Shown: positions 1-8,118 of the stretch, piece after piece
Numbering within the stretch: position 1 is the first letter of the stretch
Layout: every line of letters begins with the position of its first letter
Source: Thiomonas sp.
Lineage (GTDB): Bacteria; Pseudomonadota; Gammaproteobacteria; Burkholderiales; Burkholderiaceae_C
Assembly: GCA_027451915.1 (NCBI GenBank)
Contig: DAIDHU010000543.1
Span: 1 to 11,733, forward strand
Direction: 5' to 3'
Length of the DNA stretch: 11,733 nucleotides
The notes under the pieces: model-generated
The model's database searches: none
Told to the model about the DNA's origin: nothing
The model's input: only the letters and a program-made list of their open reading frames with translations
Position numbers and translations under genes: made by a program

Positions 1-865
1 GGCGCGTCTTGAAGCGTTTGTGCACCCAATGATATTGGCTGGGCATCTCGGCCACGCGCTGTTCGATGAAGGTGTTCAGTCGCGCCAGCTCGGCATCGAT
101 GTCGGCGATTCGCCCGTCGCGCAGTCGCGGGTAGTCCTCCCACGCGGGGTGGATGGTGATTTCGTAGCCCTGCGACCCGGCCAGCATGCGGGCCACCACC
201 GGATACACCCGCGCGTGGGCCGACGCCGCCAGGCGCGGCACGACGTCCAGCGTGGCCGCGGGAATCCCGAAAAAAGGCACGAAGCGCGAATGCTTGGGCC
301 CGAAGTCCATGTCCGGCAGCGTGTAGAAGGGGGTGTGACGGCGCAGCGCCCGCAGCATGCCGGTGGCGCCTTCGTGGCGCGAGACGATGCGCTCGGTGGC
401 GAAGCGGCTTCGCCCGGCCAGCACCCAGCGGTCCAGCGACTGCGATTTCTGCGGCGTGTACATGCCCGACAGCGGGCGTCGTGACGCCAGGGTCAGCGCG
501 GTCCACGCAGCGTCCATGCCCTCGAAGTGCAGGCCCACCAGCAGCACCGCGCCGTCGCCGTGCAGCGCCTCGTCGATCGGTCCCTTCAGGTGCAGCACGC
601 GGCGCAGCCGGCGTGGGCTGCCCCACCAAAGGAACGCGCGCTCGAGCAATGCGCGCGCGACGAAGACGAAATGCTCCCGCGCCACGCGCTCGCGCTGCTC
701 GGCGCTCCATTGCGGGAAGCACAGCTCCAGGTTGCGCAACGCGATGCGCCGGCGACTTCGCGCAAGCGGCCACAACGCGCGTCCCAGCGCGCGCCCCAGC
801 GCGGCCTGCACGCCGTACGGAAGCCAGTGCAGCAGCCACAGCAGGCCCAGCAGCACGCGGGTCAT
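1..865 (-). CDS. HtrB/LpxL-family lipid A acyltransferase, 3' end cut by window edge
   Basis: Reading the minus strand from the ATG at 865 gives 288 codons with no stop before the edge. The product resembles lauroyl/myristoyl acyltransferases (LpxL/HtrB), inner-membrane enzymes that add a secondary acyl chain to lipid A. Visible features are a hydrophobic N-terminal anchor (about residues 4-35), the catalytic HX4D motif (H113-D118 in LHFEGMD), a FGPKHSRFVPFFG block (about 188-200) and the family ending QYHWVHKRFKTR (277-288). Only a few C-terminal residues should be missing. Its ATG overlaps the TGA of the upstream acyltransferase gene (ATGA), so the two are probably translationally coupled. 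Chain length and acylation site cannot be read from the sequence, so I give no specific symbol. Confidence 0.93.
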   Translation of the reverse strand, partial: MTRVLLGLLWLLHWLPYGVQAALGRALGRALWPLARSRRRIALRNLELCFPQWSAEQRERVAREHFVFVARALLERAFLWWGSPRRLRRVLHLKGPIDEALHGDGAVLLVGLHFEGMDAAWTALTLASRRPLSGMYTPQKSQSLDRWVLAGRSRFATERIVSRHEGATGMLRALRRHTPFYTLPDMDFGPKHSRFVPFFGIPAATLDVVPRLAASAHARVYPVVARMLAGSQGYEITIHPAWEDYPRLRDGRIADIDAELARLNTFIEQRVAEMPSQYHWVHKRFKTR

Positions 866-1716
866 GGCGCGAACTCCGGCGGCGGCAGCGGCGCTCCGGC
901 CGGCACCTTGTAGCGGTTGTAGCCCCACAGGTACTGGCGCGGGCAGGCGCGCACGAGGGCCTCGATCTCGCGGTTGATGCAGGCCGCCGCCTGCGTCGCG
1001 TCGTCCGGCAGCTCGCGCTGCATCGCCTGCAGGCGCAGGCGATAGCCGCGGCCTCGCGGCAGCCGCTCGGCGGCGGCGAACACGATGCGCGCGCCGGTGA
1101 GCTGGGCCAGGCGCGCCGGCAGGGTCATGGTGTAGGCCGGGCGACCGAAGAAAGGCGCCCAGACGCCTTCCCCGGCCGACGGCGCCTGGTCGGGCAGCAG
1201 CCCCACGGCCTCGCCGTTGCGCAGCGCGCGCAGCAGCGGGCGCATGCCAGCTGCCGTGGCCGGCGCGGTGCGCAGGTTGGGGCGCAGGCGCGCCGGTGCC
1301 AGCGCCGCCAGCCACGCCTTGTGCGGCGGTCGGTACAGCACGGTGATCGGCCCCCATGTCGCGGCCACCTGCGCCGAGACCTCGAAACAGCCCAGGTGCG
1401 GTGTCAGGTACAGCACTCCGCGACCTTCGCCGCGTGCCTGCTCGATGCATTCACGTCCCGACACCTCGACGCGCCGCACGGCGGCCCGGGGGCCACCGCG
1501 CAGCCACACGAACGGCAGCTCGCCGACCATGCGCCCGGCCTCGAGCGCGCTGCCCAGGGCCTGTCGGCGCGACGTGAAGCCGGCCTGCGCCAGGTTGGCG
1601 CGCAGCACGCGGCGGTAACGTGGCGACGCCGCGTAGACCAGCAGTCCCAGCACGGCGCCGGCGGCCTGCAGCAGCCCCAGCGGCAGCAGCGAAAGGACGT
1701 GGAACAGGCGCAGCAT
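862..1716 (-). CDS. HtrB/LpxL-family lysophospholipid / lipid A acyltransferase
   Basis: This 284-residue protein is a second member of the lipid A late-acyltransferase family. It has an N-terminal membrane anchor (about 5-30), a catalytic HX4E motif (H107-E112 in TPHLGCFE), the LLPDQAP segment (173-179), PFFGRPA (188-194) and a QYLWGYNRYK ending (261-270) that matches the family's QY-W-(Y/H)-R-(F/Y)-K signature. The family is usually about 290-310 residues, so it looks complete. It is the first gene of a minus-strand pair and diverges from metK. I see no convincing Shine-Dalgarno before the ATG at 1716 or a strong -35/-10 pair; a TAACAT at 1764-1759 is the best -10 guess. It could transfer a different chain from its neighbour, or act on ornithine lipids or other lysolipids. 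Confidence 0.92.
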   Translation of the reverse strand: MLRLFHVLSLLPLGLLQAAGAVLGLLVYAASPRYRRVLRANLAQAGFTSRRQALGSALEAGRMVGELPFVWLRGGPRAAVRRVEVSGRECIEQARGEGRGVLYLTPHLGCFEVSAQVAATWGPITVLYRPPHKAWLAALAPARLRPNLRTAPATAAGMRPLLRALRNGEAVGLLPDQAPSAGEGVWAPFFGRPAYTMTLPARLAQLTGARIVFAAAERLPRGRGYRLRLQAMQRELPDDATQAAACINREIEALVRACPRQYLWGYNRYKVPAGAPLPPPEFAP

Positions 1717-1796
1717 CGTGGGCGGTGGTGTTCGGCGGCGTGGTCGGGCGGGACAGCTATGTTAGCCAGCGCGCTCCGCACCGGCCGGCGCCGGCC

Positions 1797-1802
1797 TATA
1801 AT
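1797..1802 (+). promoter_or_regulatory. Predicted -10 box of the metK promoter (perfect TATAAT)
   Basis: A perfect TATAAT stands alone in a very GC-rich region, 145 bases before the metK start. No good -35 hexamer lies 16-18 bases upstream, so it may depend on an activator or on the -10 alone. Transcription would start near 1808-1809, exactly where the first helix of the folded metK leader begins (1810); that agreement supports both calls. The leader would be about 138 nt. Confidence 0.6.
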
Positions 1803-1809
1803 TGCCGAA

Positions 1810-1887
1810 GTCGCCGAGTTAATGACAACTTGCGGGGCGACAAGCTCCGGGGCCTGCCCCGGGGAGCGAGGATCCGCTAAAGCGTCG
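1810..1887 (+). promoter_or_regulatory. Candidate SAM-II-type riboswitch in the metK leader, with an inserted GC hairpin
   Basis: The leader folds into the SAM-II pseudoknot topology. P1 pairs GTCGCC (1810-1815) with GGCGAC (1836-1841). Loop 1 reads GAGTTAA (1816-1822), then TGAC (1823-1826), AAC, then TTGC (1830-1833). TGAC pairs with GTCG (1884-1887), and GCGG (1832-1835) pairs with CCGC (1874-1877), which runs straight into TAAA (1878-1881). From memory of the crystallised SAM-II RNA, the order GA-U-UU-AA / P2 strand / 3 nt / UUGC / P1 / linker / GCUAAA / 2 nt / P2 strand agrees in spacing as well as sequence. Differences are G1818 where that RNA has U, and a linker lengthened by a strong hairpin (1844-1867). 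Position directly before SAM synthetase fits product repression. Not checked against a covariance model. Confidence 0.72.
1844..1867 (+). repeat. GC-rich hairpin inserted in the metK leader linker
   Basis: GCTCCGGGG (1844-1852) faces CCCC-GG-GGAGC (1857-1867) across a CCTG loop with two unpaired G residues, giving a very stable stem. It lies between P1 and the GCTAAA segment of the candidate riboswitch, where compact SAM-II RNAs have only a short single-stranded linker. No T-run follows, so it is not an intrinsic terminator. Its GGAGC strand also recurs at the metK ribosome binding site (1937-1941). Confidence 0.7.
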
Positions 1888-1934
1888 GCATGCAGCAGGC
1901 TCGAGGCGGAACCCCACCCGCAGTCATTCCCAAC

Positions 1935-1940
1935 AAGGAG
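1935..1940 (+). promoter_or_regulatory. metK ribosome binding site
   Basis: AAGGAG lies six bases before the ATG at 1947. It settles the metK start against an upstream in-frame ATG at 1890, which would add 19 residues unlike any MetK N terminus, has no Shine-Dalgarno sequence and falls right after the riboswitch-like fold. Confidence 0.88.
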
Positions 1941-1946
1941 CCGCGC

Positions 1947-3152
<1,206 letters not shown>

Positions 3153-3153
3153 G

Positions 3154-3159
3154 TACAAT
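3154..3159 (+). promoter_or_regulatory. Predicted -10 box of the ahcY promoter
   Basis: TACAAT begins two bases after the metK TGA (3150-3152). No good -35 is visible 16-18 bases upstream, inside the end of metK. A start about seven bases downstream would fall near 3166, immediately before helix P1 of the SAH riboswitch (3167). The fit between predicted start and riboswitch edge is the main support. Confidence 0.55.
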
Positions 3160-3166
3160 TTCGAGG

Positions 3167-3245
3167 CCCCGAGGAGCGTTGCAACGCCCGCTGCGTGCGA
3201 GGCGCGTCCAGGACGCGCGTTCGCGGCGGGTCGCCAGGCTCGGGG
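3167..3245 (+). promoter_or_regulatory. SAH riboswitch upstream of ahcY-metF
   Basis: This is a recognisable S-adenosylhomocysteine riboswitch. P1 pairs CCCCGAG (3167-3173) with CTCGGGG (3239-3245). It is followed by the conserved GAGCGTTGCAAC stretch (3174-3185 region) and preceded at the 3' side by the conserved CCAGGCTCGG (3234-3243). An inner helix pairs CCCGC (3187-3191) with GCGGG (3226-3230). A variable hairpin with arms GCGCGT (3202-3207) and ACGCGC (3213-3218) fills the middle. In the described class, SAH binding raises expression of SAH hydrolase and methyl-cycle genes, and the class is found mainly in beta- and gammaproteobacteria; the ahcY-metF context matches exactly. The expression mechanism here is not evident, because the ahcY start lies another 130 bases downstream. 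Confidence 0.94.
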
Positions 3246-3313
3246 TCCGTTGACGTCGGCGGCGCCGCCCCTGGTGCGCGCGCCGCCCATGCAACCGCGC
3301 TCACCTCACCCGT

Positions 3314-3351
3314 GCCCGTCACGGCGATGCGGTGTGCATCCCCTGGCGGGC
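3314..3351 (+). promoter_or_regulatory. Stem-loop between the SAH riboswitch and the ahcY ribosome binding site
   Basis: GCCCG (3314-3318) can pair with CGGGC (3347-3351), enclosing GATGC (3326-3330) and GCATC (3336-3340) around a five-base loop. It sits 11 bases before the GGAGA at 3363-3367. It could be part of the riboswitch expression platform, but no alternative pairing with the aptamer is obvious. The rest of 3246-3374 is GC-rich leader with a palindrome GGCGGCGCCGCC (3258-3269) and no small gene I can support. Confidence 0.35.
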
Positions 3352-3362
3352 CCACGTTTCGC

Positions 3363-3367
3363 GGAGA
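3363..3367 (+). promoter_or_regulatory. ahcY ribosome binding site
   Basis: GGAGA lies seven bases before the ATG at 3375 and fixes this start. In-frame extension upstream would run through the SAH riboswitch and give a low-complexity Arg/Ala/Gly stretch with no homology to AhcY. Confidence 0.8.
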
Positions 3368-3374
3368 TTCCGAC

Positions 3375-4793
<1,419 letters not shown>

Positions 4794-4798
4794 CCGGC

Positions 4799-5629
4799 AT
4801 GAAGCTCGACCACCTCAGTTTCGAGTTCTTTCCCCCGAAGACGCCCGAGGGCGCCGACAAGCTGCGCGCGGCGCGTCGGCGCCTGTATGCCTGCGCGCCG
4901 GAGTTCTGTTCGGTGACCTTCGGCGCCGGCGGCTCCACGCAGGAGGGCACGCTGGATACGGTGCTGGAGATCGCCGCGGAGGGCGTGCGCGCCGCCCCGC
5001 ACCTGTCGTGCATCGGAGGCAGCCGCGACAGCGTGCGCGCGCTGCTGCAGCGCTACCGTGCGGAGGGCATCCGGCGCATCGTCGCGCTGCGCGGCGACCT
5101 GCCCTCGGGCTACGGCCTGGGCGGGGAGTTCGCGCACGCGGCCGATCTCGTGGCCTTCATCCGCGAGCAGACGGGGGACTGGTTCCACATCGAGGTGGCC
5201 GCCTACCCGGAAATGCACCCCCAGGCACGCAGCCCGGCCGATGACCTGAAGCATTTCGTGGCCAAGATGCGCGCCGGCGCCGATTCGGCCATCACCCAGT
5301 ATTTTTTCAATCCCGACGCGTACTTTCGCTTCGTCGACGAGTTGCGCAAGGCCGGTGTCGAGGCTCCGGTGGTGCCCGGCATCATGCCGGTGACCAACGC
5401 CAGCCAGCTGCTGCGCTTCTCCGATGTCTGCGGGGCCGAGGTGCCGCGCTGGATCCGGCTGCGCCTGCAGTCCTTCGGCGATGACCGCGCCTCGATCGTG
5501 GAATTCGGGCGCGACGTGGTGGCGCAGCTGTGCCGCAGACTCCTGGAGGGGGGCGCGCCAGGCCTGCATCTGTACACCCTGAACCAGGCCGAGGCCAGCC
5601 TGGCCGTCCTCGAGAGGCTTATGGGCTAA
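4799..5629 (+). CDS. metF: 5,10-methylenetetrahydrofolate reductase
   Basis: MetF is an FAD-dependent TIM-barrel enzyme that reduces 5,10-methylene-THF to 5-methyl-THF, the methyl donor for methionine synthase. The 276-residue product shows SFEFFPPK (7-14) with the catalytic glutamate E9, TFGAGGST (40-47), the RGD of the flavin/folate site with D100 (98-100), HPQ (140-142), QYFFN (167-171) with the folate-contacting glutamine, and PGIMP (193-197). It starts five bases after the ahcY stop and lacks its own clear Shine-Dalgarno, so translation is probably coupled to ahcY. The ATG at 4799 gives the expected N terminus; open frame further upstream is out-of-frame reading through ahcY. It shares the SAH-controlled transcript. 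Confidence 0.97.
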   Translation: MKLDHLSFEFFPPKTPEGADKLRAARRRLYACAPEFCSVTFGAGGSTQEGTLDTVLEIAAEGVRAAPHLSCIGGSRDSVRALLQRYRAEGIRRIVALRGDLPSGYGLGGEFAHAADLVAFIREQTGDWFHIEVAAYPEMHPQARSPADDLKHFVAKMRAGADSAITQYFFNPDAYFRFVDELRKAGVEAPVVPGIMPVTNASQLLRFSDVCGAEVPRWIRLRLQSFGDDRASIVEFGRDVVAQLCRRLLEGGAPGLHLYTLNQAEASLAVLERLMG

Positions 5630-5638
5630 GCTCGCGGC

Positions 5639-7219
5639 ATGAACGATTCGGGTCCTGAAGGTGGCGCCGGGCCGCTGCCGCAAGCGGTGCCGCTGGGCGC
5701 CGCGTCGGTGGCGGTGGCCGCGGGCGAGGCGGCGCAGACCAGTCATGTCAGCGCGGAGTCGGCGCTGGCGCATGTGCAGGCGCTGTACGCCGACGGGGTG
5801 GCACGTCTGCACGAGGCGCTGCGCGACACGGTGCGAGGCGCGCCGCCGGGGCGGCGGGTGCGCGCCTTCTACCCGCGGGTGCGTCTGGAGGCGCAGGGCC
5901 ATCCCAGCCCCGAGGCGCTGGCCGATTCCCTGCCCAGCTACGGTTTCGTCTCCGGCCCTGGCGTGTTCGAGGCCACGCTGACCCGGCCCGACCTGTTCGC
6001 CGACTACTACCGCGAACAGTTCGAACGACTGCTGCGCAACCACGCAGCGCCTTTGCAGGTGGGGCCCAGCGACGTGCCCATCGCGCTGCCCTTCACCTTC
6101 GACGAACATACCCGGTTCGAGGCCGAACTCGATGCCGCGGCGCGCCGCGAACTCCTCGCCGGCTTCGACATGCCCGATCTCTCGGCGATGGACGATGGCA
6201 TCGCCAACGGCACCTTCTCGCCGGCGCCGGGGCAGGCGCGACCGCTGGCCCTGTTCAACGCGCCCCGCGTGGATTACTCGCTGCAGCGCCTGCGGCACTA
6301 CACGGGCTGCTCGGCCGAGCATTTCCAGAATTTCGTGCTGTTCACGAACTATGGGTTCTACGTCGACGAATTCCTGCGCGTGGCGCACGAGATGATGCGC
6401 GAGCCCGCGCTTCACGCGCAGGACTACGTGGCGCTGGTCGAACCGGGCAATGTGATCACGCGCCGCGCGGGCAGCGCGCCCCAGCCCGGCGACGCGGGCA
6501 TGCCGCCGGCGCGCATGCCCCAGATGCCGGCCTACCACCTGGTGCGCGGCGACCGCTCGGGCATCACCCTGGTGAACATCGGGGTCGGGCCGTCCAACGC
6601 GCGCACCATCACCGACCACGTGGCCGTGCTGCGCCCCCACACCTGGCTGATGCTGGGGCATTGCGCGGGCCTGCGCAGCAGCCAGCAGCTCGGCGATTAC
6701 GTGCTGGCGCATGGCTACGTGCGCGAGGACCATGTGCTCGACGAGGATCTGCCGCCCTGGGTTCCGATTCCCGCGCTGGCCGAGGTGCAGGTGGCCTTGC
6801 AGCAGGCCGTGGCCGAGGTCACCCGCCTGCAGGGCCTGGAACTCAAGCGCGTGATGCGCACCGGCACGGTGGCCACCACCGACAACCGCCACTGGGAACT
6901 GCAGCCCTCCGGCGGGCCGCTGAGCACGCCGCGCCTGCGCTTTTCCCAGAGCCGGGCGATCGCGCTGGACATGGAAAGCGCCACCATCGCCGCCAACGGG
7001 TTTCGCCTGCGCGTGCCTTACGGCACCCTGCTGTGCGTCAGCGACAAGCCGCTGCACGGGGACCTGAAGCTTCCGGGCATGGCCGACCGCTTCTACCGCG
7101 AGCGCGTGGGCCAGCACCTGCGCATCGGCCTGCGCGCGCTGGAGATCCTGCGGGGTCAGCGCATGGAACGCCTGCATAGCCGCAAGCTGCGCAGTTTCGA
7201 CGAGGTCGCGTTCCAGTAA
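5639..7219 (+). CDS. amn: AMP nucleosidase
   Basis: Amn hydrolyses AMP to adenine and ribose 5-phosphate, draining AMP when ATP is high. The 526-residue product has the N-terminal Amn-specific domain (about 40-230) and the C-terminal nucleoside-phosphorylase-like domain. Visible in the latter are VNIGVGPSNA (312-321), MLGHCAGLRSSQQ (338-350), LDMESATIAANG (443-454) and SDKPLHGD (468-475) with the catalytic aspartate D469. It is longer than E. coli Amn (484 residues): about 35 extra Ala/Gly-rich N-terminal residues and a Pro/Met-rich insert near 277-298 (RAGSAPQPGDAG, PPARMPQMPA). It follows metF by nine bases with no evident Shine-Dalgarno, so it is probably co-transcribed with ahcY-metF. If part of the long N terminus is not translated, a later start is possible. 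Confidence 0.95.
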   Translation: MNDSGPEGGAGPLPQAVPLGAASVAVAAGEAAQTSHVSAESALAHVQALYADGVARLHEALRDTVRGAPPGRRVRAFYPRVRLEAQGHPSPEALADSLPSYGFVSGPGVFEATLTRPDLFADYYREQFERLLRNHAAPLQVGPSDVPIALPFTFDEHTRFEAELDAAARRELLAGFDMPDLSAMDDGIANGTFSPAPGQARPLALFNAPRVDYSLQRLRHYTGCSAEHFQNFVLFTNYGFYVDEFLRVAHEMMREPALHAQDYVALVEPGNVITRRAGSAPQPGDAGMPPARMPQMPAYHLVRGDRSGITLVNIGVGPSNARTITDHVAVLRPHTWLMLGHCAGLRSSQQLGDYVLAHGYVREDHVLDEDLPPWVPIPALAEVQVALQQAVAEVTRLQGLELKRVMRTGTVATTDNRHWELQPSGGPLSTPRLRFSQSRAIALDMESATIAANGFRLRVPYGTLLCVSDKPLHGDLKLPGMADRFYRERVGQHLRIGLRALEILRGQRMERLHSRKLRSFDEVAFQ

Positions 7220-7232
7220 GCGGGGCGCAAGA

Positions 7233-7250
7233 CCCGCGGGCGCGGGCTTT
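7233..7250. terminator. Weak terminator-like hairpin between convergent amn and the IMPase-family gene
   Basis: CCCGC (7233-7237) and GCGGG (7242-7246) form a five-pair GC stem around GGGC, followed on the plus strand by CTTT. On the minus strand the stem is followed only by TCTT. It occupies nearly all of the 30-base gap between two converging genes, where termination is expected, but the T-runs are too short for a confident intrinsic terminator. Confidence 0.4.
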
Positions 7251-8077
7251 CAGGCCTGGGCCTGTCGCACCCAGTCCGCCCATTCGCGCAGCAACGCGCG
7301 ATCCACGGCGGCCAGGGCCGAGCGCTTGTCCAGGGAGTTGTCGAACACCGCCTCGCCTCGCAGGGTCTGGGAGCTTCCGCCGGCCTCGTCCAGCACCAGG
7401 CAGCCGGCGGCGAAATCCCACAGGCCCTGCGCGCCGTGCACATAGACGTGAAAGCGTCCGGCGGCGACCCAGCACCAGTCCAGCGCCACCGAGCCCAGGG
7501 AACGCTGGGAGGCGTAGGGCGGCGCGGTGGCCAGGCGTGCGGCCAGCGCGGCCGGCAGGCGCTTGAAATCCACGCAGGCGATGGCGCGGCGCATGGGCGG
7601 CGCGCCGGGGCAACGCAGCGCCCGGCCCTGCAGGCGCGCCCCATGGCCCAGCGCGGCATCGAACAACTCGTCGCGCATGACGTCCAGCACCAGCCCCAGG
7701 CGTACCCGCCCGGCCTGCACCCAGGCCAGGGAGGGCCCGAAGGCGGGCAGCCCGGCGGCGAAATTGCTGGTGCCGTCCAGGGGGTCGAGCACCCACAGGC
7801 CGGGCCCCTCGGGCGATGCCGCCTCGGCCTGCATCAGTTCGAGCTGGCGCCCCGGGCTCATCTCCTCGCCCAGCAGCGGCACCTCGGGCCAGCGCTCGGC
7901 CAGGCGTGCCTGCAGATGGCGCTGCATGCCCAGGTCGGCGTCGGTGACCCAGCTGCCGTCGTCCTTCAGGCGCGCGCGCGGGTCGGCGGCACGCGGCAGG
8001 ATGTGCTCGCGGGCCGCCTCGCGCAGCAGGGCGCCGAGGGCATCGAGGTCGCCAGGGTGGGGGTGCCGGAGGGACAT
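7250..8077 (-). CDS. Inositol monophosphatase family phosphatase
   Basis: The 275-residue protein belongs to the magnesium-dependent, lithium-sensitive phosphatase family (SuhB, CysQ, HisN-type). It has KDDGSWVTDAD (38-48), the metal-binding GEE (70-72), the signature DPLDGTSNF (98-106) and the distal metal aspartate in LWDFAAG (D221). Members split inositol phosphates, histidinol phosphate, 3'-phosphoadenosine 5'-phosphate or NADP-type substrates, and this sequence does not say which. It is last in the scpA-panB-panC-nadB run, 41 bases after the nadB stop, with no clear Shine-Dalgarno; a CCGGGCCCGG palindrome (8103-8112) lies in that gap. The neighbouring NAD and CoA genes would allow a nucleotide-phosphate substrate, but that is inference. 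Confidence 0.92.
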   Translation of the reverse strand: MSLRHPHPGDLDALGALLREAAREHILPRAADPRARLKDDGSWVTDADLGMQRHLQARLAERWPEVPLLGEEMSPGRQLELMQAEAASPEGPGLWVLDPLDGTSNFAAGLPAFGPSLAWVQAGRVRLGLVLDVMRDELFDAALGHGARLQGRALRCPGAPPMRRAIACVDFKRLPAALAARLATAPPYASQRSLGSVALDWCWVAAGRFHVYVHGAQGLWDFAAGCLVLDEAGGSSQTLRGEAVFDNSLDKRSALAAVDRALLREWADWVRQAQA

Positions 8078-8118
8078 GGTCCGAGGGTCTCGCGATTCGT
8101 CGCCGGGCCCGGGAGTGC

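Noticed and set aside
1890..1946. Upstream in-frame ATG that would extend MetK by 19 residues
   Set aside because: No ribosome site, an extension unlike MetK N termini, and a strong AAGGAG directly before the ATG at 1947.
3250..3255. TTGACG as a possible -35 element for a second ahcY promoter
   Set aside because: No acceptable -10 hexamer 16-18 bases downstream, where the sequence is almost all G and C.
3195..3374. In-frame extension of AhcY by 60 residues
   Set aside because: It would translate half of the SAH riboswitch; the extension is Arg/Ala/Gly-rich, and GGAGA marks the start at 3375.
8103..8112. CCGGGCCCGG palindrome in the nadB-phosphatase gap
   Set aside because: Short self-complementary runs are expected at this GC content; no T-run or repeated copy supports a terminator or operator.
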